DNA from: Chaetorhynchus papuensis
Taxonomy: Eukaryota > Chordata > Aves > Passeriformes > Rhipiduridae
Assembly: GCA_013396525.1 (NCBI GenBank)
Contig: VWYX01000206.1
Span: 47,424 to 111,423 of the forward strand
Length of the DNA stretch: 64,000 bases
Reading direction: 5' to 3'
Shown one piece after another: positions 12,429 through 23,682 of this stretch. The notes under the pieces are model-generated. The model was not told where the DNA came from, searched no databases, and was given only the letters and a program-made list of their open reading frames with translations. Within the stretch, counting starts at the first letter, position 1. Every line of letters begins with the position of its first letter. A program made the translations under genes and the position numbers.

Positions 12429-15186
12429 ATGGCTAGCAAAAGGAAATCCACAACTCCCTGCATGATACCAGTAAAAACACTGGTGCTTCAGGAGACCGAA
12501 CAGGATGCTGGAGAAGATGATCGTGAAGGAACACAACCAGAAGCTCCTGCAGAAGGACCAGCAGCGAGTGATGCTGGGGCCAGCAACAGTAATAATGGAG
12601 CTTTGTCCAACGGGCACCGCGGCATTGCCGATGGTGACACTTACATCTGCAAGTCTTGTGACTTCGGGTCTCAAGATCTTCACCAGTTCTTCGGGCACTT
12701 GGACTCTGAGCACTCAGACTTCAGCAAAGACCCCGCGTTCGCCTGCGTCGGGTGCAGCTTCCTGGCCAACAGCCACGAAGGGCTCCTGCACCACAACTCG
12801 GAGTCTCACGCCGGCGAGACGAGCTTTGTCTGGAGGGTGGCGAAGCAGGACAGTCGTACAACCGTGGAGCAAAGTCTCTGTGAGGCCACCAGCAGCCATG
12901 ACCTGCCGGGAGAGGTCCCTGAAGAAGGGGCAGACGGCCAGTCTGAAATTATCATTACCAAAACCCCCATCATGAAGATAATGAAGGGTAAACCCGAGGC
13001 CAAAAAAATCCACACGCTGAAGGAGAATGTGTCAAGTCAGCTGGGCGGCGAGTCAGAGGTGAAGGATGGAGAGCATTCGTTCCCCAATGGGTCCGTGCCA
13101 GTCAGCCAGCCCACTGCAAGTTCAACAAAGTCATCCCACATAGTCAATGGCTCCCTCATAGGAAACGTGCCTGTTCTGCAGGCGGGTGTTGCACAACTTG
13201 TGTCGCTGCAGCAGCAGCCCCCGTTGCATCAGCAGCTCCCCACATCCAAGTCCCTTCCCAAGGTGATGATCCCGCTGAGCAGCATTCCCACGTACAATGC
13301 CGCCATGGACTCCAACAGCTTCCTGAAAAACTCTTTCAACAAGTTCCCCTACCCCACCAAAGCTGAGCTCTGCTACTTGACCGTGGTGACCAAGTACCCA
13401 GAAGAGCAGCTGAAGATCTGGTTCACTGCACAGAGGCTGAAGCAGGGCATCAGCTGGTCACCGGAGGAGATCGAAGATGCCAGGAAGAAGATGTTCAACA
13501 CCGTTATTCAGTCCGTGCCACAACCCACCATTACAGTGTTGAACACACCCCTGGTTGCAAATCCTGGGACTGTTCCCCATCTTATCCAGGCGACTTTACC
13601 AGGCCACGTGGTGGGGCAGCCAGAGGGGACAGGGGGGCTGCTGGTCACGCAGCCCATCATGGCGAACGGGTTGAAGGGCACCAGCTCCTCCTTCACGTTG
13701 GCGGTGACTTCTGTCCCCAAGCCGCAGCCGGCGGCGCAGCACAGCACCGTGAGCTCCAGCAACACATCCGGGGTCAAGGTGGTCAACAGCGCCCAGTCAC
13801 TGCTCACCGCCTGCCCTGCCATCTCCTCGCAGACCTTCCTGGATCCCAACGTCTACAAAAACAAGAAGTCCCATGAGCAGCTCTCAGCCCTCAAAGGCAG
13901 CTTCTGCAGAAACCAGTTCCCTGGCCAGGCTGAAGTCGAGCGGCTGACAAAGATCACGGGCTTGTCCACCAAGGAGATCCGAAAATGGTTCAGCGACAGG
14001 AGGTACCACTACAGGAACGTGAGAGGCGGCCGGGCCGTCTTCCCTGGGGACAGCGCTCTTGATTCCCTGCCCGAAATCACCTTCGACGTCCCGCCCAGAG
14101 GAGCTGAGCTGAGCCCTGCGGCAGCGGCGGCCACGCCAGCCCCTCACCACCCGCCTCGGCGGCAGTCGTGGCACCAGGCACCTGACTTCACCCCAACCAA
14201 GTACAAGGAGCGAGCGCCGGAGCAGCTGAAGGCCCTGGAGAGCAGTTTTGCCCAAAATCCCCTTCCTGCGGAGGAAGAGGTGAACCGCCTGAGGGGGGAA
14301 ACGAAGATGACACGGAGGGAGATCGACAGCTGGTTCTCGGAGAGGAGGAAGAAGAAGGTGGCGGAGGAGAATAAGAAAGTGGAAGAGGTGGCTCAACAGG
14401 AGGAGGAGGAGGCAGAGAATGGCGGCGGGGAAGGGGAAGACTCCTCGGATGAGCAGAGGGCCACGAGTGAAAACGGCTCAGTCGACGCCTCCGGCAGCAA
14501 CCCGAACTCGGCGGAGCGGAAGGTGAGTCCCATCAAAATCAACCTGAAAAACCTGCGAGTGACCGAGTCCAACGGCAAAAACGAGGTACCGGGGACCGGC
14601 GCAAATGAAAAGGGGGACGGCAGCTCCAGCCGGCCGCCCACCCCTCCCAAAACCAAACTGAACTTCAAAAAAACGGCCCAGCAGCGGCATCTGCTGAAGC
14701 AAATGTTCGTGCAGACCCAGCGCCCCACGAACCAGGAGTATGACGCCATCGTGTCCCAGACGGGCCTGCCGCGGGCCGAGGTCATTCGCTGGTTCGGGGA
14801 CAGCCGGTATGGCTACAAGAACGGGCAGCTGAAGTGGTATGAGAACTACCGGCGGGGGGTCTTCCCCCCGGGGCTGGTGGAGGTCAGCCCCGCCAGCCGG
14901 GAGGTGCTCGAGGACTACTACGAGAAGCACAAGGGGCTGCGGGAGGAGGACGTGCCCGGCCTGTGCGAGCGCGCCCGCCTCGGCGCCCAGCAGCTCAAGG
15001 TGTGGTTTGCGGTGAAGGCGGAGGAGGAGGGCAGGGGCTCCGGCCCCGAGGCGGCCGGCAGCCGGAAAGGGCCGTGCGAAGCCGGCGCGGAGGCGTCGGA
15101 GAGCAGCGAGGCGTGGGAGCCGGGCGGCCAGGAGGGCAGCGCCGGGACCCCCGACGCCCCCGGCCCACCGCCCGCCACAAGGCTGG
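12429..15186 (+). CDS. ZHX3: ZHX3, zinc fingers and homeoboxes 3 (main coding exon)
   Basis: Nuclear transcriptional repressor of the ZHX family, which forms homo- and heterodimers with ZHX1/ZHX2 and interacts with NF-YA (family knowledge). This exon encodes residues 1-919 plus one base. Visible in order: a basic start MASKRKS; two C2H2 fingers, C74/C77/H90/H95 and C106/C109/H122/H127; a Gln/Pro-rich stretch near 258-275; and five homeodomains at roughly 300-357, 477-531, 587-644, 743-799 and 812-868. Four have recognisable helix-3 cores (KIWFTAQR, RKWFSDRR, DSWFSERR, IRWFGDSR). The fifth (KVWFAVKA) has lost the usual basic recognition residues. An acidic Glu-rich segment follows homeodomain 3. 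The frame stays open to 15284, but a clean donor (G|GTAAGG) after 15186 and a matching acceptor at 16485 give the ending LETD, as I recall for mammalian ZHX3. Predicted length is 922 aa against 956 in human. The 3' half is strongly GC-rich. Confidence 0.96.
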
Positions 15187-16485
15187 GTAAGGCCCCTGCC
15201 TCGGCACGGGAGGGCTGGGGGTGGCACGGGGCGCTGGGCCTCTCCTGTCGGGGAAGCAGGTTCAGCGAAGGGCTGAGTGTTTGAGGTTTAACTGAGGAAG
15301 TGGTGAGGAGCTCTCTCTGTGAAAGAAGGGCATGAAGGAAGGAGGGTGAGGAGGGTCTGGCAGGATGATGCAAGTGCCACTGCCTGCCTGCCTGCCCTGT
15401 CCTCCTGTGTCGCTGGGTGCTGGCACCACTCAGAAGCCAAATCCTGGCTTTGTTTCAAGCTGGAGTAAAACATCAGGAGTGTCTGATCGTTTTAGCTGCC
15501 CTATGGGAAGATGGCACATGGATTTATTTATTTATTTGGGAAGAAAAGGGCCTGGCTGCTTGTCCTATGCCAGTGGTTCCATCCGTGTCCCCACCTGGCC
15601 TCCAGCAGCAGGCACAGCCCCTGCCTGCCTTTCTCTCTCCTGCTGCCAGCTTTCCAGATGGGAACATCCTTGTTCAGCATGGAGCAAGGCTCAGGTGGTG
15701 AAGGTGGAGGCTGCAAAGGAAGGAGGGGACATGGAGTTTCCAGGACTCCCTTTTGGAAGGCGTGTGTCTGTGTGTGTGTGTGGAGAGGAGAGGTGCTTTC
15801 CAAGCCCTCTGTGGGCTTTTCCACAGTGCAGCTAGGGGCTGTTTCCTCCCTGGCAGGGTTCCCACCAGATGGGGATGGCCGAGTGCTGGCCCCGTCCCAC
15901 GGTGGTCCACGCACGCAGCCCCTTGCTGGCAAGCTGGGATCTTCTCCAGTCCCACTGCCTTGCTTTGGAGCTTCCGACGGATCTCTGCCATGGCTGCAGG
16001 CCTTAAAAAATAATCATAAAACTCAAGTAAAATTCTTTGCTTCCCTTCCCATCTAATTTGGAGGAGTTTGGAGCATGGGTTTGGATGGGCCCTGCCCTTG
16101 CTGCACACCCTGTGTGCTTTGCAGGGGAATGGTGGGTTTAGGGACTGCTGGGGAGCCAGCTTTTGTGCCTGTGCTGGGGAGGTGGCTGCGCCCCTGCTAG
16201 TGCCCTCTGAGCATGGCTTTATGCCACCCAGAGCAAGGGGGTCCTGTCAGTCCTCATGGTGCAGAGGCAGGAGGTGCTTCCCTCCTTAGGGATGCAAAGC
16301 CAACTCCACTCCCTCAAGGATTTTGGGTTTCCCAGCCCCTCTGAATGGTGCTGGCCCTTCATTGCAGCCGACTCTATCAAGGCTCCTGATTTTGCCTATC
16401 CTGAGGCACTCCTGTGTCCCCTCCTCCCCACCCAGCACCCCACCTGGAGGCCAGGAGCATCTCTGACACCTGTGTTCTTTTTCAG
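15187..16485 (+). other. ZHX3: ZHX3 last intron
   Basis: Starts GTAAGG at 15187 and ends TTCTTTTTCAG at 16485, a strong donor and acceptor. Reading through the donor would add 32 codons and stop at 15282-15284. The interior holds a (TGCC)4 run at 15381-15396, a TTTA run near 15527-15538 and a short GT run near 15762-15781, but no other gene. Confidence 0.85.
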
Positions 16486-16496
16486 AAACAGACTGA
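16486..16496 (+). CDS. ZHX3: ZHX3 terminal codons in the last exon
   Basis: The single G left over at 15186 joins AA here to make Glu. Thr, Asp and TGA follow (16494-16496), so the protein ends LETD. This matches the carboxy terminus I recall for mammalian ZHX3, and it argues that the longer unspliced frame of the previous exon is not the main product. Confidence 0.88.
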
Positions 16497-17615
16497 ACTC
16501 AGACCACCAGCCCCGGAGGATCCGCTCTTACCCTTGAGAAGAAATTTGTGATCTCTCAGAAACCCATGGGCCGGCCTGATCCAAACCTGAGGAGCAGGAC
16601 GTGGTGATGAAGCACTGCCATACATGAGACCTTTGAGCACAGCACACGAGACAACACGTGCAAAAACTGGGCACTCGGTGCTGAGCTCCTGCTGGCCCAG
16701 CTGAGGAGACAGCTGGGTGCTGGCAGAGGCAGGGGCTCAGCTCACACCCAGGAAATAGGATGCTCCTGTTTGCTTTCCAGTGACAGACTTTCAGATTTCA
16801 TACTCATATACCGATGCCTACAGCTGCCTATACAAGCATAACAAATCTCAGACATTGTGTAAACAAGGTCATTGCTTAGATATGGACTATCATGGCATAG
16901 TACTTGTTTTTTTTTTCTTTTTTTTTTTTTTTTCATCTGTCCGTTAAGGTGTTTGTTCTCTAAAGGTTGGCATGGCTGCATATATCCTCTCTGCCCTTTC
17001 TGGTCCTTAAGCCCTGGCAGTGAAGGGCTTTGTAGGCACACAAGTGTGAGTGTTTTAGGAAAGGGGAAGGGATTTGAGAAGAAAACTGCCAGTCTTGAAT
17101 TTGAGTGAGATTCTCATCCCTCCAGATGAGGTGAGCATTGAATACTCTTTGATAAGCAGCAGGTACCCAGACCTGGGCAGCCCAGGAGATGGAGTTTGGT
17201 GCCATTTGTCCCTTGCTGGCTAGAACACTTTCCCCTGTGCTCCTGGAGACTGACTGTAACAGGCTGTTAAATCTCCAAGTCTCTCTTTAATCTCTGAGAA
17301 CTAGCACATAATAATTTTTGCATCCTGACCTGGAATCCTTTTCATTGTTTGGAGAGAACAGTCTGTTCTTCAGAGAACAAACGTGGAGAGTCACAGTGTG
17401 GCTGTGAGTGGTTCAAGTCATTGTTGTCTCCAAGGGAGCAGCTCTGCTGCCATCGGGAAGTTTCCTTCTTGCAGCCCTACATGGCAGATCCTCCTGCAGC
17501 ACCACTGGTGATTTCAAGTGTTTGTTCCAGTCTTTTTTTTTTTTTTTTCCTTTTCTTATTTTTTTTCCCTTTTTTTTTCCCCAGGCCATGTGCAATAGTT
17601 CTGGCAAAAGAGCAA

Positions 17616-17621
17616 AATAAA
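17616..17621 (+). terminator. ZHX3: Possible proximal ZHX3 poly(A) signal
   Basis: A canonical AATAAA about 1.1 kb into the 3' UTR, with a TG-rich stretch downstream (17640-17690). It could produce a short-UTR isoform. There is no evidence of use beyond the motif. Confidence 0.35.
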
Positions 17622-19001
17622 TTTCCCAGTTATCCTGCCTGCTGCCTGGTACCTGTACATTTTTAATGTGTGTTGTCTTGGGTGGTTGCTGTGTGATGCA
17701 ACTGCTTGAACATTTTTGCTTTAAATATTCTTTTCTAATAGAAAACAAAGTCTAGAAGGGAAACTCTTGAGCTGAATAGTCCAGCCAAATGCTGTGTCAG
17801 ATCATTCTGTCACAAACTAATCAAATCCCAACTCCAAATTGGTTCCATGTTTTGCCTTCACTTTTGCTCTTGGAAGGCTGTTCCAGAAATTGACTGCCTT
17901 TGAGTGGTTAGAAACTTTATTTAAATTTCTAGTTTGAATTAATTCGTGGCTGGTTCATTCCTGGTTTGTTTTGGAGCCAACATTGTCCTTTAACTTAAAT
18001 AGTTTTTGGTGTTTATCTGCTGATGTATTTATGGAGAGTAGTCATAGCTCCTTATTTTTTGCCAAGCCAACTCAGCCAAGCTTTTTCAGTAGAAGGTTTT
18101 TATTTAGTGAGAGCTTTTTAATGTGGGAGACTTTATTGTTGGTGGTAAATGATATTTATTAGGAGGGTGGGTAGCAAACCCCAAAGGATCGGATCCAGAG
18201 ATTTACAAAATATCTGCTTTAAAAACAAAAAAGCTCTTTCAGAACCTCTTCCAAAGATGGTGTCTGATTTCTACCTTTAATTGCCCTTGCTTTTGCAATT
18301 CTTTCTTCGCCCCCTCTTCAAGAGGCCGCCTTGCTCAGCTGCTGGAAGGGGCTGTGGCTGCTCAGTGCTTTGGCAGAGGCTTCCCCTCGCCCGGTGGGAC
18401 GTGCTGGGTGCCTGTGCCTGAGCTCACAGGGCTTCCCTGGCACACGGTGTGAGGCTGTGGCCAAGTGTGACCATCTGCTCCGGACAGAGGTGACCCACAC
18501 CCCACAGAGAGCCGGGGTGACGCCTTGGACGTGGCCGCTCGCACCGTGCGTCCCATAGCCAGACCAGCCACCCCACCACGCTGTGAGCAGGGGTGGCACC
18601 GACCTGGAGCAGCCTGTGTGGCACCAGGCTCCTTGAATTTCTCTTTGGAAGCACTATTGATGGTCGTGACACAGTTGGAGGCATGACCAGCAGCCATCCC
18701 ACACTGGCTGGTGACAGCTCAGCCAGTGGCATCCCCATGGCTCTCCTGGGGGTTCACCCTCATGGGTGCAATCCTGTGCACCCCAAAATACCAGAAAAGG
18801 TGGGAGAATCTGAGTGGTTCTAGAGCTGAAAGCAGATCTGGGAGTCGTGCAGCCCGAGAATATGGATGTATGTACAGTGTCACCTTCAGAGAACAAATAC
18901 AGGTAGGTCAATTTACTCTGTAGTGTCTATGTACATGCAGGTTTATTTAACTACACATATATACAGTTCAAATATGCCATTGATTCTTTATTGCATTAAG
19001 A

Positions 19002-19020
19002 TGTACATTAAAAATGTACA
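19002..19020. repeat. Perfect hairpin in ZHX3 3' UTR
   Basis: Two 8-base arms, TGTACATT and AATGTACA, are exact reverse complements around an AAA loop. It lies in an AT-rich segment with further TGTACA-type words nearby (for example 18929-18935), inside the ZHX3 3' UTR. Confidence 0.8.
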
Positions 19021-22000
19021 CTTTTACTAACTACTTGCTATATAAATACGTTGGAAGTGTAGTTTGCCCATTCAAGGTGATTTTCTGTGGGATTTTTGGT
19101 GTACACTTAAGGGCCTATGGCTGATTGGAAGAGTGATCCCCGCTCCATCTACAGGAATGCTTAAGGACTATGGTATGAACTGGTCCCTTCAAACCATGTT
19201 TTGATGCACTAGCTGAAATATTTTGCACTTGGATTGTATTGAGCCAGTTTTCCAGAAAAATTGAAAAGGAGTCTTGTGAGCTAGAGGGAGAATTTCCCGG
19301 TGTACACAGAAAAACCAGCCTTGAGGGTTGGAAGCTGCTGAGGTTTTTGAGCTTTGTCTCCATGCATTCATACAAGCACAGCAGGAGTTTTCTTTCTTTT
19401 GGGTCAGAGGAATTTTAAAAAGTTGTTCCATGCAGGCTCCCCTCGGACATGGCGACGGGGCTGGCAAACGCCATTGCGTGGGGAGGGTAAGATTTAGAGA
19501 CAAAAAAGAAATCAAAAAATGATCGAGTTCCCTTTCTAACTCCTACATTCCTTGTTATCTGCATTTTTTTAGTTGACTTGAAATCTCCATAAAAGTATAA
19601 GCTGAAGATTTTTGAGGGTTTAGCTCTGTGGTCTTCTGTTTCTCTGCTGAGGAGGAGAAACAGGTGCCATCTCCTAACAGATTCGGGTTTTGGTGCAGGA
19701 CATTGGAAAAGTGTTTGCATTCGAAACTGAAAAGAAAAAACTGAGAGGTGGCTTGACAGTCCCAACAGCAGCTCTTGTGGTGTTAAGAGGAAGCGTCACC
19801 ACAATTCTTCACAGTGTGTGAATATTTATCATCATCTAATCAAAGATGACTATCTTGACTTGAAAGGGGTGTAAGATCGAGGTGATGTAGCCAGCATCAG
19901 TAAGGAAGGGAAATTAAATTCTCCAGCTCCATCCCCTGTGCCTGAGCTTGGGCTTGGCAGGCACAGCAGAAACCATCAGTTTTAATCCATGTGAATCTTG
20001 TTACTTATGTCTCTGAGGCTGCTTAGATTAAGGGCACAATCCAATTGCTTAATAACCCGAAACCCTGATTTGTGCTGGCCCTGGCTTGCTCATGGAAAGG
20101 GCTGCTGGTTCTCCTGGTGCAAGGAACTGAGTTTATTTATTCATTGATGTCAGCAGCCCCTGCCATGAGATTTCTAGACATTGTTCCATGTTTCATTTGA
20201 GTACCTTATTTTTCAGCTCTGTAATTAGCATCCTAGAAATTATTCTTTTGGGGGTTTTTTTTGGTTTTTTTAGCAGAACACTAAACAAACCATGATCTCC
20301 AGGCTCCCATCTCCACTTGCCTGAGAGCTGAGTGCTGCTGCACATTAGGCCTGCAGCGTGCTGGGAGGATGGGCACAGGTGCTTGCAGGTACTTAGTGTG
20401 ATTGCATGTCCCCTCCCTGAGTTGGTCACCAGGAGAAGCCATCAGCAAAAGCAGGAGCTGCTGGCAGAGAAACGCTGTAGTCCTTGACCTGGTTGGGAGA
20501 TGCTCACACAGGAGCTAGAAGATACCTGCTGGGTTAATTTTTGTTACGTGCCCCTGACAGTTCAAGAGAAGCTGTTGAAGGTTGGATTTTCATTTAGAGT
20601 TTTGGGTATTTTATTTTTTTTTAATTGCAAAGCAACGGATTTTGGTCACATGCAGAAGTGTTGTATTGTTTGCCCTGCAGCCCCTCTCTTAGAGACATAA
20701 CAGAGGCAACCTGATCAGAAGCTGGCTCATTGGGAATCAGAAGATAAAGGTGATTTTCAGCACTTGGGCACAAATTGCAAAGTCAGTGTGATGCTGCATA
20801 TTCCCATCATGGTGACAGTATTTAAAATGCTTGTAAACTTCTCCCCCCTGTTGCCCACATAATTTTGGCTTCGCTCTTTTCAAATCAGTCGGGGTCTTGA
20901 TGTGATTCAGCTCACCTGTAAACCTCTGGTGTCACTTTTCAGCTGATCCCAAAACCAGCAGGGTGAGATTGGGCAACACAACACACGGAGGGGAAAGAGC
21001 CACTTGCAGGCTATCCCTGTTCTTCTTTTTATTGGGAAACTTAGTTTCTGCTGTATGTTTTACTGGCAGTGGTCTGTGCCAGGAATGATGGATTGGCATC
21101 ACAAAGCTTAAAGCAGAGCAAGGGAGCTCTGTTATGTAAGCAGTGAATTTTTATTTTTTTTTTTTTTTGAATTTTGGCTTTTGTTGTTATGGCCCAAGTG
21201 CTCTGTTGGCTGACGTTTGGCATATTCTGATGGCACAATTAAAGCCCCTTTTTCTTTGTACTGATGGAAGGTGGTGTTAGGAGGACTCTTGCTTACTGGT
21301 GCTAGCGAAGGTTGGGCTAGGAATCCATGGCATAGAAAATTTCTAGCTAAAATTGCACTTTCTCTCTGCCCCATCTGGCTCGTGGTGGTGTTATGGGTAC
21401 GTGGCTGTGATTCCCCTTGCACATACTAACATTGCACTAAAAGAGAGACTTTGGGAACAGCGTGTTGATCACTTTGTTTCTCAGCAGACCACAAAGTCAG
21501 CCTAACGGGGTCTCTTTTTTTTTTTTTTTTTTTTTTCTAATTATTGTTATTAAGAAATCACGCTGGTGCTGAATGACCTGGAATTTTTGCTTGGATTTAT
21601 CCAAAGGAAAATGTAATTGTAGCTGCAACGGGACCTTTCATAAGGGTGGCCGTGCAGTGAGGGAGCAGGGCGAGGGCTCTGCTGTGTAAAGCCGTCTTTG
21701 TACCGGGGACGTGTGGGGGGCTCCAGGGGGGTTGGTACTTTGGATTTTTTTTTTTTTTTCCAAGACCACAATTTTAAATGGTCACCTTGGCAATCGTGTG
21801 AAACAGGAAATAAGTTTTTACTTTTGGTAAAGGTTTTAAAGAGGAAAAAAACAAAAAGAAGCTGCCTGTGATTGTGGGCTGTAGCTATTATTAGGGCTAG
21901 GGTAGCTTGTACGTGCTATGGACTTTACCTGCTCTTATTCTGAGGGCAAGAACTCCCTGTAGCAACAATGCCACTTCTGAGAAGTGAACGGCAAGTTTCC

Positions 22001-22095
22001 CTTCCTTTTGTATATGTGGATGTGAGGGTGGGCGAGGGGAAGAGCTTGCTTGTACAGTTTGTTGAAATGAAACCAGACATTTTTGGTTGTTCCTA

Positions 22096-22101
22096 AATAA
22101 A
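22096..22101 (+). terminator. ZHX3: ZHX3 distal poly(A) signal
   Basis: Canonical AATAAA, followed within 20-50 bases by TG/T-rich sequence suited to a downstream element. It is the last such signal before the oppositely oriented PLCG1 3' end, so it is taken as the main end of ZHX3. Confidence 0.75.
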
Positions 22102-22116
22102 GAGCGTAAAAGACAA

Positions 22117-22540
22117 CTGTTGAGTTGACTGATGCTTCCTCTGCGTTTTGGGAGGGCCCAGGGTGGTGCCCTTAAGCCTGAGAATGGGAGTGTTCCATCA
22201 CAACCTTGTCATTTATTTTAAAAGCACTACAACTTTTCCATGGGGTAAGGCCATGAGTGAGTGCCCCAGCAGCATCCTGAGCCCAGCCACCTCCATCCTA
22301 GGGGTGCTTTTTCATCACAGCGTGCTATCCCCAGGCTGCCTCAGAACAGCATGGGCAGCTGGAGCACATAACTTTGTTTTACCCTTTTTAGTGAACAGCA
22401 TTAACTGGGGCTGCTCCTGGTTATTCTTCCTCCCTAGAGCTGCAAACCTAATGCCAGGAGGAAGGAGGGAGCACTGCAACCTCACCTCAGCTCTGCCCTG
22501 GGCTGCAGGGCACAGACCACCAGACACCTGAGCCAGCACA
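22117..22540. other. Intergenic spacer between convergent 3' ends
   Basis: About 420 bases between the inferred cleavage sites of ZHX3 (+) and PLCG1 (-). No ORF, repeat or RNA gene is recognisable in it. Confidence 0.65.
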
Positions 22541-23104
22541 CACGTAATACTGACATTTTTATTGTCGTTTAAAGCTAGAGCGGCCCTGTAAATGGAGAGT
22601 TTCACTACTGGACCCTTCGGCAGTGGCTACACAGGTCAGATCTGATGGCACCAGGACAGACGGAGGTGCTGCCGTGGTCACTGCAGTCACGCCTGGCCCG
22701 GAGCGCTGGGAATGGACACAGCACAGGATGCTCCAGCAGCTGCACAGGATCTCTGGATTACAGGCACAGCAGTGACGCAGAGGCTGCACGGGGATTTTTT
22801 TCGGTCTCTTCTTGTGATTTCAGAGAGTTTGGTCCCTCACCTCTGGCAGCCTGTCCGCACCGACGCGCTTCTTAAGGGCTTCGTGGTGAAGGTTGGTGGG
22901 TGCTTGGGGTTGGTTAGGGGTGGGGGTTTATTTCCAATTTTTTTTTTTTTTTTTTTTTTAGTTCTCCACTTGAACACACTTCAGCAGAGAAACTGGAAAA
23001 GCTGCCTGAAAGTAGGCCATAGCAGTGCCGTTTCCATAGAAACCAGTTCACAGCGTGCTGTGAGATTCACAAGCACTGGAGGTGCTTTCGCCTGCCGGGA
23101 TGGG
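22541..23104 (-). other. PLCG1: PLCG1 3' UTR
   Basis: Non-coding part of the last exon between the stop codon (23105-23107) and the poly(A) signal. It contains a run of 22 T on the + strand (22938-22959), which is an internal A22 tract in the transcript about 145 bases after the stop. Confidence 0.75.
22558..22563 (-). terminator. PLCG1: PLCG1 poly(A) signal
   Basis: TTTATT on the + strand is AATAAA on the gene strand. It is followed about 20 bases downstream by a GTGTGTG-type element (22534-22541). It lies about 540 bases beyond the PLCG1 stop codon, giving a compact 3' UTR. Confidence 0.8.
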
Positions 23105-23147
23105 CTACAGCCGGTTGTCCCCGTTGACCCGGGTCCTCCGCAGTACC
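23105..23147 (-). CDS. PLCG1: PLCG1 exon 32 (C-terminal tail, stop)
   Basis: Its first base completes an Arg codon from exon 31. Thirteen codons ending RVNGDNRL and TAG follow, the conserved PLC-gamma-1 terminus (human 1278-1290). The acceptor is AG at 23148-23149 on the - strand. Confidence 0.92.
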
Positions 23148-23497
23148 CTGGAAGGGGGCACAGAGAGGGGACACAGCTCAGCCTCACCACGGCACGACCA
23201 AGGACAATGCTCTGCTGTCTCAAGTTGCCCACGGGAAGAAACTGGGGGCTCAGCCACATCCCTCATGACTGGGGATAATGCCACCAGCTCCGGGGTGGTG
23301 GCAGCTCCTTGTCCTCACCCTCCTCCCACAGCAGTGACTCCCGCAAGCACTGGCACAACTCGCAGCTCAAATTTAGGGTTTCCACGCAGCAAACAAGGCT
23401 CTGGGTTATAAGGGAGGCTGCATTCATCTGCCTCCAGCCAGACTAAATGCAGGGGGGCACCTTGTGCTGGGAAGAGCTGAATGAGCACTGGCCTCAC

Positions 23498-23682
23498 CTT
23501 CGCTCCCGGCTCTCGAAGTGGTCAGCGAGCTGCTCTGGGGACACACGGAAATCCTCGAAAGGCTGCTGGTACCGTGACTCAAAGGACCCCTCTCTGCCTC
23601 TGCTTGCCAGCAGCTGGCTGGAGCCATCCCCTGCCCGCTCCCGTAGGGATGAAGCATTGAAGAGGTTTATTTCACCATTTTC
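23498..23682 (-). CDS. PLCG1: PLCG1 exon 31 (tail with Y1253)
   Basis: Encodes human-equivalent 1216-1276 plus two bases, including SFESRYQQPFEDF with the phosphorylated Tyr1253, and ends with GTGAGG. The stretch after SSLRER (DGSSQLLASRG) is less like mammals. The acceptor is a tandem AAGCAG; the distal AG (exon start 23682) keeps the human register, and the proximal one would add a Gln. Confidence 0.92.

Larger units (their letters stand above)
16497..22116 (+). other. ZHX3: ZHX3 3' UTR
   Basis: About 5.6 kb of non-coding last exon running to the AATAAA at 22096-22101. Length and lack of coding frames fit the long 3' UTR of mammalian ZHX3. Notable contents: T-rich runs (16907-16933, 21515-21536), a 50-base pyrimidine tract ending in CAG at 17584 followed by an AATAAA at 17616-17621, and an AT-rich segment at 18920-19060 with a perfect short hairpin. 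The exact cleavage site is inferred as 10-25 bases after the distal signal. Confidence 0.75.

Noticed and set aside
14478..15227. 249-codon frame antisense to ZHX3
   Set aside because: Leu/Ala/Pro/Arg-rich shadow of the GC-rich 3' part of the ZHX3 exon; no independent evidence.
15187..15284. ZHX3 reading to the stop at 15284 as the normal C terminus
   Set aside because: A strong GTAAGG donor at 15187 and a matching acceptor give the conserved LETD ending instead; the longer form is kept only as a possible retained-intron isoform.
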